Part shown: positions 9,462 to 20,611 of the stretch, piece after piece
How positions within the stretch are numbered: position 1 is the first letter of the stretch
Layout of the letters: each line of letters opens with the position of its first letter
NCBI GenBank assembly: GCA_021432635.1
Contig: MU270163.1
Location: forward strand, 6,918 to 29,291
Direction: 5' to 3'
DNA: 22,374 nt
Source: Thozetella sp. PMI_491
Taxonomy: Eukaryota; Ascomycota; Sordariomycetes; Chaetosphaeriales; Chaetosphaeriaceae
The notes under the pieces: generated by a model
What the model saw: only the letters and a program-made list of their open reading frames with translations
The model's database searches: none
Told to the model about the DNA's origin: nothing
Translations under genes and position numbers: made by a program

Positions 9462-10655
9462 TTAGGTAGACACGATCAAAACGCATAATAGCGGTGCAAA
9501 TGCGATAGGTGATAAAGTAGTGACGGCGACGCTGGCTCCACGCCAGAGCAGCTGTTCTGTAGCTGTTGGCAGCTCCAGATTCTAACCTGCTACGTGAATA
9601 CCTCCGAAGACACACCCTCCCAAGATTGTCCACCCGATATAGGCAAGTGAGTATTTGGGTTCGCCTCTCACGTCAATGGCCTCACTTGGAATCCTATCAC
9701 GTCGCAGCGATCTAGGTGGACTGTCAAGTGTGATGCCTGGAAGAAATAAATTGTGTGTATAAGGTACGTTCGGCATGAACTCTAGCGCCTGAGCTATTCT
9801 CGTACGTCGTATTTCGACCGGGCGGCATGGGACACTGACGTGCTGTGGCTTGTTGATTAGCAGCGCATATGTTACCGCCGCGGAGGCGGAGAATGCTGCG
9901 GTAGAGATCTCCAGCTGGGAGATGCTCAGAACTTTGGCCACACGAACAAAGACATTGACGCAAACCCAGGTGATCTGGCCAGCGAAGATGGCCTTCCCAC
10001 ATAGATCGCTCTTGCTCTTGTCATATAATTCGGCTAAAGCAATGTTGGGCAGTCTTTGGACTAGTCTTATGTGCCGGGGTTCTAGAAGTTACTCTTGAGT
10101 CACTGGTAGTTGGGCATCCTTGTTGACTGTTGCATGGGAGGCACTCAGGGGTTGGCCGCCGTCCTTGACCTCTGCATTGTAGTTCCCATAACCGCCTGCA
10201 CTCTGGGTTTGCAACACAATGGTGAAACGGCCTATGAAAGCAAAAAATAAGTTTGTGAGGGTCCATTCGGTTTCGTCCTCGGCCGCGAACTATTTCATCC
10301 GCTTCGATACTGACTAAGCCATGTATAACACCGCAACAGCTTTTCCCATAATGAACTCTGGTGCCAAAACCTCGAGGAGCACTCACTTCAAATATTCCAA
10401 CAGATGACCCTGCGACAAAGATTTTCTTCATGAGGAAGGAATAGTAAGGTGTTGAATCAACCAGGTACACATTACGATCATGAGGAGGCAACTCTACACA
10501 ATTTCCGAAGTCCCGCGTATATCGGGAGACGAGACATAGTTGACCCCCTGCTCGGGAGTTATGCATGTTACGTCAAAGGTTGCGTAGGCGCAAAGCTCGG
10601 GAGTAAAGATAATAGTGCTTATAGCAGCAAAAAAGAATTGTGGAAAGGTTCGCAT
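9462..10655 (-). pseudogene. Fungal integral membrane protein gene killed by stop codons
   Basis: On the minus strand an ATG at 10655 opens a signal-peptide-like start (MRTFPQFFFAAISTII). It continues as SPDIRGTSEIV, stop, SCLLMIVMCTWLIQHLTIPS, then ILAPEF-like VLAPEFIMGKAVAVLYMA, stop, SVSKRMK, stop. After a one-base shift near 10240 it reads IGRFTIVLQTQSAGGYGNY, then RLPNIALAELYDKSKSDL, a membrane helix (FAGQITWVCVNVFVRVAK) and YSLAYIGWTILGGCVFGGIH. A TAG follows, then LELPTATEQLLWRGASVAV and a last helix to TAA at 9462. This is the layout of a widespread, functionally uncharacterised fungal multi-pass family (N-terminal signal, RGTxxIxWSC motif, C-terminal PTxxEQLLWR). TAG codons at 10496-10494, 10316-10314 and 9584-9582 sit where relatives have Trp; another TAG is at 10292-10290. 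A TAA at 10091-10089 may be a lesion or an unmodelled intron. Confidence 0.78.
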
Positions 10656-12362
10656 GGGTAGTGCTATTTTATCACAATGAGAAGATATCTATACAATAGT
10701 GACGGTGCCCCTAACTAAGGTTAGGCGGCTACTTTTATAGTCGAGCAAATTTTACGTTTACGCTTAATAGTTGCTAGGCTAAATATAAGTGTAATGTCAC
10801 AGGTCTTAAAGTCTTCACAAGAGAGGCTGGAAGGATAATCGGTTTGGAGGTGTTACAGGGCGACACTGAGCCTTCCTGTGGCATAAAGACTTTGTTCAGG
10901 TTGATAGTATCTGAGTTACTGGTAGCTAGTGAGTATTGGCCTTGAAGGTAGCCGTCCCTGCCTCCATTTCAAAGACGATTAGCTAAAGGGAGGCTGGGTA
11001 GATGTAGTGTGCAAACCGCCTTATCCAATTGCCAATTTAGAGTGCCTCGAATCAAGTAGTAGCTAAGCTGGCAGTGGCCTTAATACATTTGCACTTTGCC
11101 GCACTACTACGTGTGGGGAAGTGAGCATGTAAAGAATGAATTACCTACTAGATCTCTACAGTGGCTTCACTTAGTGTGTAAACCGCCTAAGTAACGGGAT
11201 TTCTCAAAGAATCGCCAGCCCCTACTCTCTTTCTCTACGTCTTGCTGAGTTTAGAGAAGAAGTAAACGGCAATAGGAAAAGATAAGAGTACATCATGAAC
11301 CGCAAGGTCTTTACGGCAGGAAGAGCGCCGGTGGCGGAGTAGAGCGTCCAGATTCAGGCGGCACTGAAGCCTCATGCCGCTGCATCCACGTGATAATCTA
11401 GATACGGAATGGCGCGACGGCGGCACGGGGCCGATTGTAGTTAAAGTTGCAGAATCCTGTGCTCTGGCTGGAACAAAAGTGGCTGCGAGGGGCCCGGGCA
11501 ATTAGTTGGCCAGCTGTGCCGACCACCAGCTGTTGTCTTGCTGGTGCGGCTTCTGTCCTCGTCACGATCGAATTTTTAGCGATACGGACTTTCCTCGTTT
11601 ATGATAGGCTTCTCTCAGGATAGGACTCGCTTCCTCTTCTCTTTGGCTCCTACCCCCTCGTGGAACGCCCCTAAAGATGCCTCGCAGGTGCAACGATCGC
11701 TCAAGTCACAATGGGAGAGGCTAGCTGAACGCTTAGTGTGCATCAATAGTCCCCCGCTTCTCCATTATGATTCGACGCAGATATACCTTAGCTTACCGGT
11801 ATTCGGGTATGGTATGCAACTATTTTAGGTAGCCATGCCGCACAAATTTACTCGCTTCAGCAAGTACAGCGACGCATTCACATGGGCCTTGGAAATGGAA
11901 AATCCCTAAGATATCTCTTCACCTAGGAATATTTAAATCTAGTAGGTATGTGCTTCTAGCGCGAAGACGCTGCGGTGCGGGCAGTCGCAGCTGCGAGCCC
12001 CTCGTCTCGGTGACGATGGAGGGGTCGAACGGCTTGCGGCGGGCGTTGCCCGCTTGTACCATATTAATACCTGCATCTTCGTTGCATCGCTTCTGATGCA
12101 CTGTTACGTTAGGTAAAGAATAGAGTACCGTTGGGCGGCCATCTGTCAACTAGCGCAAATTTAGGGTAGCATTGTGTTACTACACTATTAGACGAAGCCT
12201 AACCGTCTCTACCATTTAACGGCAGCATGTCCTCGGTCTTGGCTTTTCTTGACCTAATCTCCATGATACGTGTGGTGCTTCACTATCTTGAAACAGACTG
12301 AAGCTCCCTAGCTTGTCGCCTTGTTCCTTCCTGCTGGACGACGTAATCAAATCCCTTTCAGC
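10656..12362. other. Long intergenic region without recognisable gene
   Basis: About 1.7 kb with mixed composition, including GC-rich islands near 11320-11520 and 11950-12060. The frames open there (for example 11235-11501 minus, 11601-11828 plus, 11919-12149 minus) show no known domain, motif or intron pattern, and I do not call them genes. The only structure noticed is a 19-bp near-repeat at 11005 and 11172. The last 200 bp presumably serve as promoter for the amidohydrolase. Confidence 0.45.
11005..11190 (+). repeat. 19-bp direct repeat pair
   Basis: TAGTGTGCAAACCGCCTTA at 11005-11023 recurs as TAGTGTGTAAACCGCCTAA at 11172-11190, with 17 of 19 bases identical and 167 bp start to start. 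A shorter look-alike (GTGTAACCGCCCTA) lies just past the GMC gene near 17338. It could be a shared protein-binding site or chance. Confidence 0.35.
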
Positions 12363-13781
<1,419 letters not shown>

Positions 13782-13919
13782 ATAAAACTAGATACAGTGA
13801 ATATGTCTTAGGCAGCTAAGCGCAGACCTCCCAGGGGCCTGGCATCCTCGAGAATTTTACAAATATCCCGTTATATATATCCTGCCGTGCCTCGTAATAT
13901 ACACCTATGTTCAGTCACA

Positions 13920-14130
13920 GCCGACGGCCCCAATTCGTTGGTTCGCGCTAAATATATGCCGCAAGTTCGTCGCGACTATGTCGGGTGCATCGCATGACGA
14001 GGCACTATCCCGCAAAACGAAGTGTCCGATGCCACGCAAAATGCCTTCTGGCGCAGCGTGACCGTTCACTGAATGACTAAGCACCATTGTATGCCATTCC
14101 GGTAAGGCATGGTTCTCTCGAGCCAGGGGA
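13920..14130 (+). pseudogene. Fragment of an FAD-dependent aromatic monooxygenase
   Basis: From 13920 one frame reads ADGPNSLVRAKYMPQVRRDY, then VGCIA, a TGA, and RGTIPQNEVSDATQNAFW, up to TGA 14070-14072. One base later the adjoining frame gives LYAIPVRHGSLEPGE (14087-14131). ADGxxSxVR is the second FAD/NAD(P)H-contact motif (the DG motif) of class A flavoprotein hydroxylases. The YxGYxAWRGTxP and YxIPGxxGSLEPG strings are typical of the salicylate / 2,6-dihydroxypyridine hydroxylase-like group. The N-terminal GxGxxG region and the C-terminal half are missing. TGA replaces the Trp of the AWRGT block. It is a relic, and its position next to a decarboxylase-type amidohydrolase fits an aromatic-catabolism locus. 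Confidence 0.6.
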
Positions 14131-14462
14131 AAAGAAGTCTACGCCCAGGTTGGTGCAGGGTGGCAAACGAGTGTTATTGCTCTGCCTTGTATGGATTTTA
14201 GCAGCAACTGTACCGGCGATATCAGACCAACAATTTTGCCAAATCTGCTCTATTAACCCGTATTGGTTGACGAACTCGCATCCAATATACTACATGCTAT
14301 TACAGGAACGTCCCTCGCGAAGCTGCGTACTGGATTTGTGGTCTACGCGTCATTATGCGGAGTCCTATAGGTCGGGAATACAATCGTACCCGTTAATAGT
14401 CACGTTGCTATCAATCTGTAACGTTACAGGGGTCGATATTCACCAAACGAGAAGAACTGGCG

Positions 14463-14835
14463 GGGGCTTGATCTACAATGGTTTTCGGCCCTACCTAACT
14501 GTGGGAAGAGCGCTGCCGGAACATCTTTTGAATGGGGGCCTTTTTTTCTATCTTAATTCTAGCTAAAGTCTGTGCAGGCGGGACCCGGTGCAGAAATATG
14601 ACCAACATACCTGGGGCTTGATCCTGCAAGGGTTTTCGACCTTACCTGACTGCCTCTTGGGTAGCATTGTAGAACTGAGGCCCTATGGGAAGTCCAGCCG
14701 TGCCGGATCCGTCTTCCATCAACTATGGGAAGAGTGCTGCGGGACATCTTTTGGATGGGGGCCTTTTTTCTATCTTAATTCTGGCTAAAGTCTATACAGG
14801 AGGGCCCCTGTGCAGAAATGCGACCAACGTACCTC
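14463..14835 (+). repeat. Imperfect tandem duplication with a 70-bp insertion in copy two
   Basis: Copy A spans about 14463-14611 and copy B about 14612-14835. Shared landmarks are GGGGCTTGATC at the start, CATCTTTTGRATGGGGGCC, a T-run (seven against six T), CTATCTTAATTCT and GTGCAGAAAT near the end. Copy B carries about 70 extra bases (about 14654-14724) between the two conserved halves. The frame over copy B (14685-14924: DGGLFSILILAKVYTGG, CRNATNVPPPTVSSGP) is disrupted in copy A by small indels. I do not recognise the encoded protein. Confidence 0.6.
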
Positions 14836-15339
14836 CACCGACCGTTTCCAGTGGGCCGACTTTTTCCAGTGTACCGAATTGTTACAAGGATGGTTTTGAC
14901 GAAACATTAACAGCTATTGGCTAGGTTGATCAGCCAGGGGCTGAAATACACTGGAGCTTTACTATAGTTATAGGTACCTGCCTCATTGTGGGTGTGGCCT
15001 GTGTAACCCCCACCGCACTACGCTAACTATACCCCCCCCCCCTCCCCCCGGCGGATGCTGCTATCAGGGCAGTTCGGCAGATTACCCCTACAGAGTGGGG
15101 AGATTGTGGGAGGATTGACCCATTTCGTCTATCGCCTAGTTTTTGAAAGGAACAACCAAAAACTAAGGCCCGTCATTTATGAAAGTCTCCATGGCCTATT
15201 TGGAGTGAATCTCATAGCTCAAGTTCTTGATAGTCTTGCCCTCAAACTCTACATCTACTTTACGGCATCTAGTCACACTGACTTGTTCGTTCATCCAACC
15301 CGCTCCCTAAACGACGCACCAAGCTACGACACAGGCATA
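14836..15339. other. Upstream flank of the GMC gene, with a C-tract
   Basis: The frame from copy B continues past a TAG near 14922 with coding-looking sequence and one hydrophobic stretch (WSFTIVIGTCLIVGVACV), ending near 15024; the protein is not recognised. An 11-C run followed by T and 6 C lies at 15032-15049. The frame open from 15055 to the GMC start shows no domain and is best read as leader or promoter. Confidence 0.4.
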
Positions 15340-17283
15340 ATGGGTCTATACAGCAAGCTTCCAGACCACCTGAACGATGTCGATGTGATCATTGCCGGAG
15401 GTAGGTATCCTGCAGGCGCATCCCCCCTTCAAAGGTTCGATACGCCGTTTCTGACCGACTCTTGAAGGTGGAACGACGGCCTGCGTCGTCGCCGCGCGTC
15501 TGTCTGATGCATATCCGGATCTATCCATCTTGATGATTGAGGGTGGCCAAAATAATGCCAACATCCCCACCATTACCTATCCGGCCTATTTTCTGTCCCA
15601 TCTTGTCCCGGGAAGCACCACGAGCCTCTTCTACAAGATAAACAAGTCTGCGGCACTCGCCGACCGAGAACTCGTCTTACCCGCCGGCGGCGTGCTTGGG
15701 GGGGGGCTCTTCCATAAACTTTATGATGTACAGCCGTGCTCAGAAGTCCGACTTTGATTCTTGGGGTGTCCCGGGGCGGTCAGGCGATGCTATGCTGCCC
15801 TATTTGAAGAAGGTGAGTCCGCCCTCCATCCCTCTCACACAAGCTCGGGCTTGGAAATTGATCGTCCCATGCCATGAATTAGTTCGAGACATACCATGGA
15901 AAGGACGAGAAGAACATCCATGGCCATGACGGGCCCATTCATATATCCCGAGGCACCTATCATTCTAAGAGACTCGAGGATGAGTTCATCGCCTCTACCG
16001 CAAAGTTAGGGTGGGCCGAGGTCGAAGATGTACAGGACTTGGAGACAGTGAACAGCGTCGGCCGTGCCCACCGTTATATCTCGCCAGATGGCCGGCGCCA
16101 GGATACAGCGACGTGCTATATCCATCCCCGCCTGGAGGATGGCAAGCATCCCAACCTGCATGTCCTAGTCGAGTCGCAGGTGACGCGGATCCTGGTGAAG
16201 AACAATATAGCTACTGGGGTCGAGCTTAGGCCGAACCCAGCCTTCGGAGGAGATGCAAGCCAGACCAAGGCTATAAGAGCACGAAAGCTTGTTATCGCAT
16301 CTTGTGGAGCCTGTGGTACCCCCAATCTGCTGGAAAGATCTGGTATGGGCGACCCCAAAGTCCTACAGGCGGCTGGCGTACCGGTTGTTGTAGAGGTCCC
16401 GGGGGTGGGAAATGACTACCAAGATCACCATATGCTGCTCTATCCTTACCTAAACTCACTGGACCCTACCGATACGCTTGATGCTCTGGTATATGGCCGC
16501 ATGGGAACACCCGAGGAGCTAATTAAGTCCCAACATCCCATGCTGGGCTGGAACGCTCAGGAGATCCAGGGCAAGGCTCGACCGACCGAGGCAGAGGCCA
16601 CCACTCTCGGACCCGAGTTTAAGGAAGCCTGGGACTGCGAGTTCAAAGACCACCCCGAAAAGCCTATGGTTTTATTCACTGTTTTAGGCGGGTTCCCCGG
16701 AGACCCTAGCCTCGCTACAGGCGGCCCTGGTCTTGCAATATCAACCTTTACTGTCTATCCCTTCTCACGTGGCCACGTACACATTACGGGCCCCCAAATA
16801 CAAGATCCGCTTGATTTCGAGACGGGCTTCTTTATGGGCCGGGGCGTACTGGACCTCAAGAAGCACGTGTGGACCTATAAGAAGCAGCGTGAGATCATGC
16901 GGCGAATGCCATCGTACCGGGGCGAGATGGCCGTCCTCCATCCCCCATTCAAGCTCGATTCACCGGCTGCCTGCATCTATCTCACCGACGGCCCACTCCC
17001 CGCGGACACGCCCAACATCGAGTACTCGGCAGAAGATGATGCTATACTTGAGCAGTGGATCAGAGAGAATATCGGCAGCACCTGGCACTGCTTAGGTACT
17101 TGCAAGATGCAACCACGCGAGCAGAACGGCGTAGTAGACGAGAATCTCAGCGTCTATGGCGTCCAAGGTCTCAAGATCGCTGACTTGAGCATTGTGCCCC
17201 AGAACGTGGCCGCCAATACTAATAACACGGCCTTGGCTATCGCTGAAAAAGCAGCCGATATCTTTATCAGGGAGCTAGCATAA
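15340..17283 (+). CDS. GMC oxidoreductase (alcohol oxidase-like) with a one-base frameshift
   Basis: This is an FAD-dependent glucose-methanol-choline family oxidoreductase that would oxidise an alcohol. Exons are 15340-15400, 15468-15812 and 15883-17283; introns are 67 nt (GTAGGT) and 70 nt (GTGAGT). The Rossmann motif is IAGGGTTACVVAARL near residue 18, followed by LMIEGG. GMC signature 1 reads GGVLGGGSSINFMMYSRA, but only if one G is dropped from a nine-G run at 15698-15706. As given, the frame ends at a TGA near 15755. With eight G the product is 601 residues and every junction closes. GMC signature 2 is GACGTPNLLERSGMG; the catalytic base is H537 (STWHCLGTCKM) and its partner N580 (NVAANTNNTALAIAEKAAD). 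The overall pattern is nearest to fungal methanol/alcohol oxidase-like GMC proteins; the C-terminus IRELA is not a canonical PTS1. Whether the extra G is real decay or a sequence error cannot be told here. Confidence 0.85.
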
Positions 17284-18339
17284 TAATGGATACATATAAA
17301 GCCCCCCCCATCAAATCAAAAGATTGAAATCATCTTTGTGTAACCGCCCTATTTTTTAGTACTTAAGCGGGAAGAACGAAAAAGAGAAAGCAAGACAGAA
17401 ATCCTAAGTATAGTTATTCACTCGTCAGAACTATGTTTAGAATTAGGCTGCTTTTTTCGTACATACTAACTTTTTTTCTCTTAAAAGAGTTTCTTTAGCC
17501 ACTTCTTATCTCTACATTACTCTTGTTAATATTATAGATATAATAGTATTTTTATTCTTAAATTTTGAAACTATAATATTAATAAGTTTACAATAGTAAT
17601 AATATAGAAATAAGCCTTATTCCCCTAGCTTTATCAATAGTTAATTTACATTGTTAATGAGAAAGTTTAATACTAGTTGGTCTAACTTTTATGTTTAGGT
17701 TTTCATAGGTAAGGAGAATCTAGCTCTTATTACACCTATTACTAACAATAAATAACGTTAATTTAGATATAGTGTTTTCACAGCATTCAGGCAATTTTTA
17801 TTAAATAGCTTTACTATAAGATATTATATCACTAGAGTCTTAGAAGATTAGCAGTCTAAAGAGGTAAATATAGGTAAATATATTAAATAAATACAAATAT
17901 ATTAAATAAATTTCTTAAGTTAAATTATAACGATTAAATTATAATCAAGTAACGTATAATATAAAAACATTTACTAATATTTTATTAATAGATAAAATAG
18001 CTCATCTTCTCTAAACACAGTTACTTATAATGTCAAAAGATTAAAGTATAATTTAGTTATCAAGCGGTATGTTTAATATATAGGTCACTTGCATCGATAT
18101 AAGATATAGCCCTAGATTAATTTTATAACTATCGCGTCACTAGAGATCTATACAACTGGAAAAAGTAAATAGAGTGCTCTGTGGTATTCTAGGCTGATCC
18201 AAAGTTTAACTTGCCAACAGTACACTATAGCCTTGCCGGCTGCTGTTGGTTAAAAGGAGCCCCCGCGGCATTCGGAAACGTGACCGACATAACTTCAAAT
18301 TGCACTTGAGCTGAAACAGCCCTACAGGCCCCTGGAGAG
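17284..18339. other. AT-rich repeat-like DNA without genes
   Basis: Just past the GMC gene the sequence becomes strongly AT-rich (about 17400-18170), full of TA dinucleotides and stop codons in all frames. It returns to mixed composition near 18180. The pattern is that expected of RIP-degraded DNA, but no parent element can be recognised. Confidence 0.55.
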
Positions 18340-18373
18340 TACTGTAACATAGCCTACCGGCCATGTTACAGTA
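18340..18373. repeat. Perfect 11-bp inverted repeat (stem-loop)
   Basis: TACTGTAACAT at 18340-18350 is exactly complementary to ATGTTACAGTA at 18363-18373, separated by 12 bases that include CCGGCC. It directly abuts the minisatellite that starts at 18371. Confidence 0.7.
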
Positions 18374-18617
18374 ACAGACAATCTCCAGCTACCAGATGCT
18401 CCCGCAGCCAACAGGCAATCTGCAGCCAACAGACAATCTACAGCCAACAGACAATCTACAGCCAACAGACAATCTGCAGCCAACAGACAATCTACAGCAA
18501 CAGACACTCTGCAGCCAACAGACAATCTATAGCCAACAGACAAATCTGCAGCCAGCAGATGCTCCCGCAGCCAACAGACAATCTACAGCCAGCAGATGCT
18601 CCCACAGCCAACAAATA
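18371..18617. repeat. 18/19-bp minisatellite, about 13 units of two types
   Basis: Type A is CAGCCAACAGACAATCTA (18 bp, last base A or G), with near-perfect copies at 18405, 18423, 18441, 18459, 18477, 18512 and 18568. A 17-bp variant lies at 18495 and a 19-bp variant at 18530. Type B is CAGCCAGCAGATGCTCCCG (19 bp), at 18386, 18549 and 18586 with small changes. Because 18 bp is six codons, the frame 18396-18623 reads as QPTDNL repeats, but it slips at the variant units and has no other coding support, so I treat this as a DNA minisatellite. Confidence 0.85.
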
Positions 18618-19844
18618 CTGTGATAACTGAGATTTCTGCATCTGGGAAGGTTGGAGCTATGAAATATTATGAACCCAGAGAGTTTAGACCAATGATACAA
18701 CTCGTCGCCCTGCAATCGGTGTGTTTGCTGACTGCCATACCCAAATATAAAGGCACAGCGACATGCGCAAGACGATTGACGATTAGGGTACGATTCATAG
18801 ATATGTTAACCCTCAGGATGCATGCAGTATAGAATACCTAACAGTAAGTTCCCAACGAGCTGTAGTAGAGCTTATAGATTTCTCTTTTAATAAATATTCC
18901 CAAAGAACTCTAGGAGATAAAAAAGAGTAAAGAAATGATTTGATATTTAAATAGAAGTTTAGAGAAATTTTCCCTTTATAAGAGAACTTAGACTGTAAAT
19001 ATAAATATAATAAAATTAGGTATTAAAGCCTTGATTATATTATTATTTTAAGGATCTAGCTTTATAAGTTCTCTTAAGTAAGTAAGAAGAAAATTAAGAT
19101 ATTTTAATCCTAGTTATTCTTTATTTTATTATAAATACTATAAGATATTTAAAGTAACTATATTAACTATTTATTGTTTTTATATAAAATATAATAATCT
19201 ATAGCTTTATTATCTTCTCTCTCAAGGAAATAAAGAGTTTTTAAGATTCTTTCTCTACCTAATTATCTTATTTTACTTTTATATAAAATAGTATAACTAA
19301 ATTTAAAAAAATAAAAGATTCTTATATAAATAAATCATTAAGATTAAATAAAAGACTAGTATTTTTTACTTAACTTATTTATTTATTTATATAAGATAAT
19401 TTATCTTTAGCAAGCCTTAAAAGTTAAGCTATATATATAGAAAAAATGAAAAACTATTAATCTACACAGTAGATACTATATGTTAAAAGGTAAGATGAGT
19501 AATTAATTTTAATGATGTAAGCAATAGAATGCACATGAAAAGTGGGTCCAGCCAGCGGATCTTTTAAGGTGGAAGTGTAAGTATATTTGAGTGAGTGTAT
19601 AAAAGGATAAAGATCTAAGATTTAAATCAGGGAGCAAAGCTACATATATATAAACTATATAGCCCTACTAGTTATTATATTAAGATAGCCTATCTTTTAC
19701 TATATTAATATACTTGTAAAGACTATATATAAAACGCTCGCTTATATTTAAAACGCTTTATATTCTTACGCATTTTATACTCTTACTAGTAGATATATAT
19801 TACAAGAGCTTAGCATATATTTTAGTCTATTTTTAGCGTTTTCA
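18618..19844. other. AT-rich decayed DNA, no gene
   Basis: A 200-bp mixed-composition stretch (to about 18835) is followed by a kilobase of extreme A/T richness with long TATA and TTTAT runs. No frame is open for a meaningful length. It probably includes heavily mutated transposon sequence, perhaps the interior of the inverted copy whose end lies at 19845-20035. Confidence 0.5.
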
Positions 19845-20035
19845 TATAGTATAACTATTTTATATAAGAGGTAGCTATTATATAAAATCATAGATGCTTT
19901 AAGGCATATACTTGTTTTTACTCGCATAGATCTTTTATAAGTATAAGGCTTTCTTACCTGCCAAGAAGTATGTAGTACATATGTTTTATAATATATATTT
20001 TAAGATCTATATTTAATAATAGGTTATATATTAAC
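19845..20035 (-). mobile_element. Decayed inverted copy of the Fot-like element end
   Basis: The reverse complement of this stretch aligns with 20324-20515. A 53-bp core (19983-20035 against 20324-20376) is a perfect inverted match. The next roughly 140 bp match at clearly lower identity, and many of the mismatches are C/T or G/A. Shared words include AAAGATC, AAGCATCTA and AGCTACCTC. The arms face each other across about 290 bp. The left arm is the more A/T-shifted, as expected for a more mutated copy. Confidence 0.7.
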
Positions 20036-20320
20036 ATATAATAGTTAATCCAACTATAATAAGTATCTTATTATATTAAAGCAACTAATATTATTTAGTA
20101 GCTTAATTCATTAGAAAAACAAGTCTAAATAAATATTATTAGCTTATATCTATTTAAGAGGTGACTTTAAACACACTTACCCTTAACAAATCCTTAGTCT
20201 TTCCTATCTTTTTATAAGTAAACTCAAGTCTAGCTTCTACTACTTCCTTTAAAAGGGGTATTCTCTTCTAGGCCCTTTATTTTCATATCTTTACAACACA
20301 GAGAACCCATTAAATAGTTA
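20036..20320. other. Spacer between inverted repeat arms
   Basis: AT-rich for the first half, then pyrimidine-rich (about 20170-20290). No ORF or repeat recognised. It may be the sequence into which the flanking elements inserted. Confidence 0.35.
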
Positions 20321-20611
20321 AGTGTTAATATATAACCTATTATTAAATATAGATCTTAAAATATATATTATAAAACGCATGGACCATATACCTCTAGGGC
20401 AGGCAAGAAAGCTCTATACTTATAAAAGATCCACACAAGTAAAAACAACCACACGCCTTAAAGCATCTACGATTCCACACAACAGCTACCTCCCATATAA
20501 AACAGGTATACTAACATAATCTACTACCTAGTGGTTCACACCACCTTGTGGTCTATACCCTATATACGCGTTCTACACGCGTTCCACTATATCACAACAA
20601 CCACTACAATC

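Noticed and set aside
10021..10566. 181-codon minus-strand frame
   Set aside because: It overlaps the membrane-protein pseudogene in the wrong frame; the frame with signal peptide and family motifs is the real one.
11235..11501. 88-codon minus-strand frame in a GC-rich island
   Set aside because: No recognisable motif, no intron pattern and no supporting neighbour.
15055..15339. N-terminal extension of the GMC oxidase
   Set aside because: It is in frame, but the sequence has no domain and would place 95 extra residues before the Rossmann fold; the ATG at 15340 gives the normal family start.
18371..18617. CRISPR-like array
   Set aside because: Repeats are contiguous 18-19-bp units with no unique spacers, and the genome is fungal.
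18396..18623. Possible QPTDNL repeat protein
   Set aside because: It is the direct translation of the minisatellite, frame-shifted by variant units, without coding context.
20322..20519. 65-codon frame upstream of the transposase
   Set aside because: It lies within the repeated element end and leader, and its inverted copy is not open; probably untranslated element sequence.
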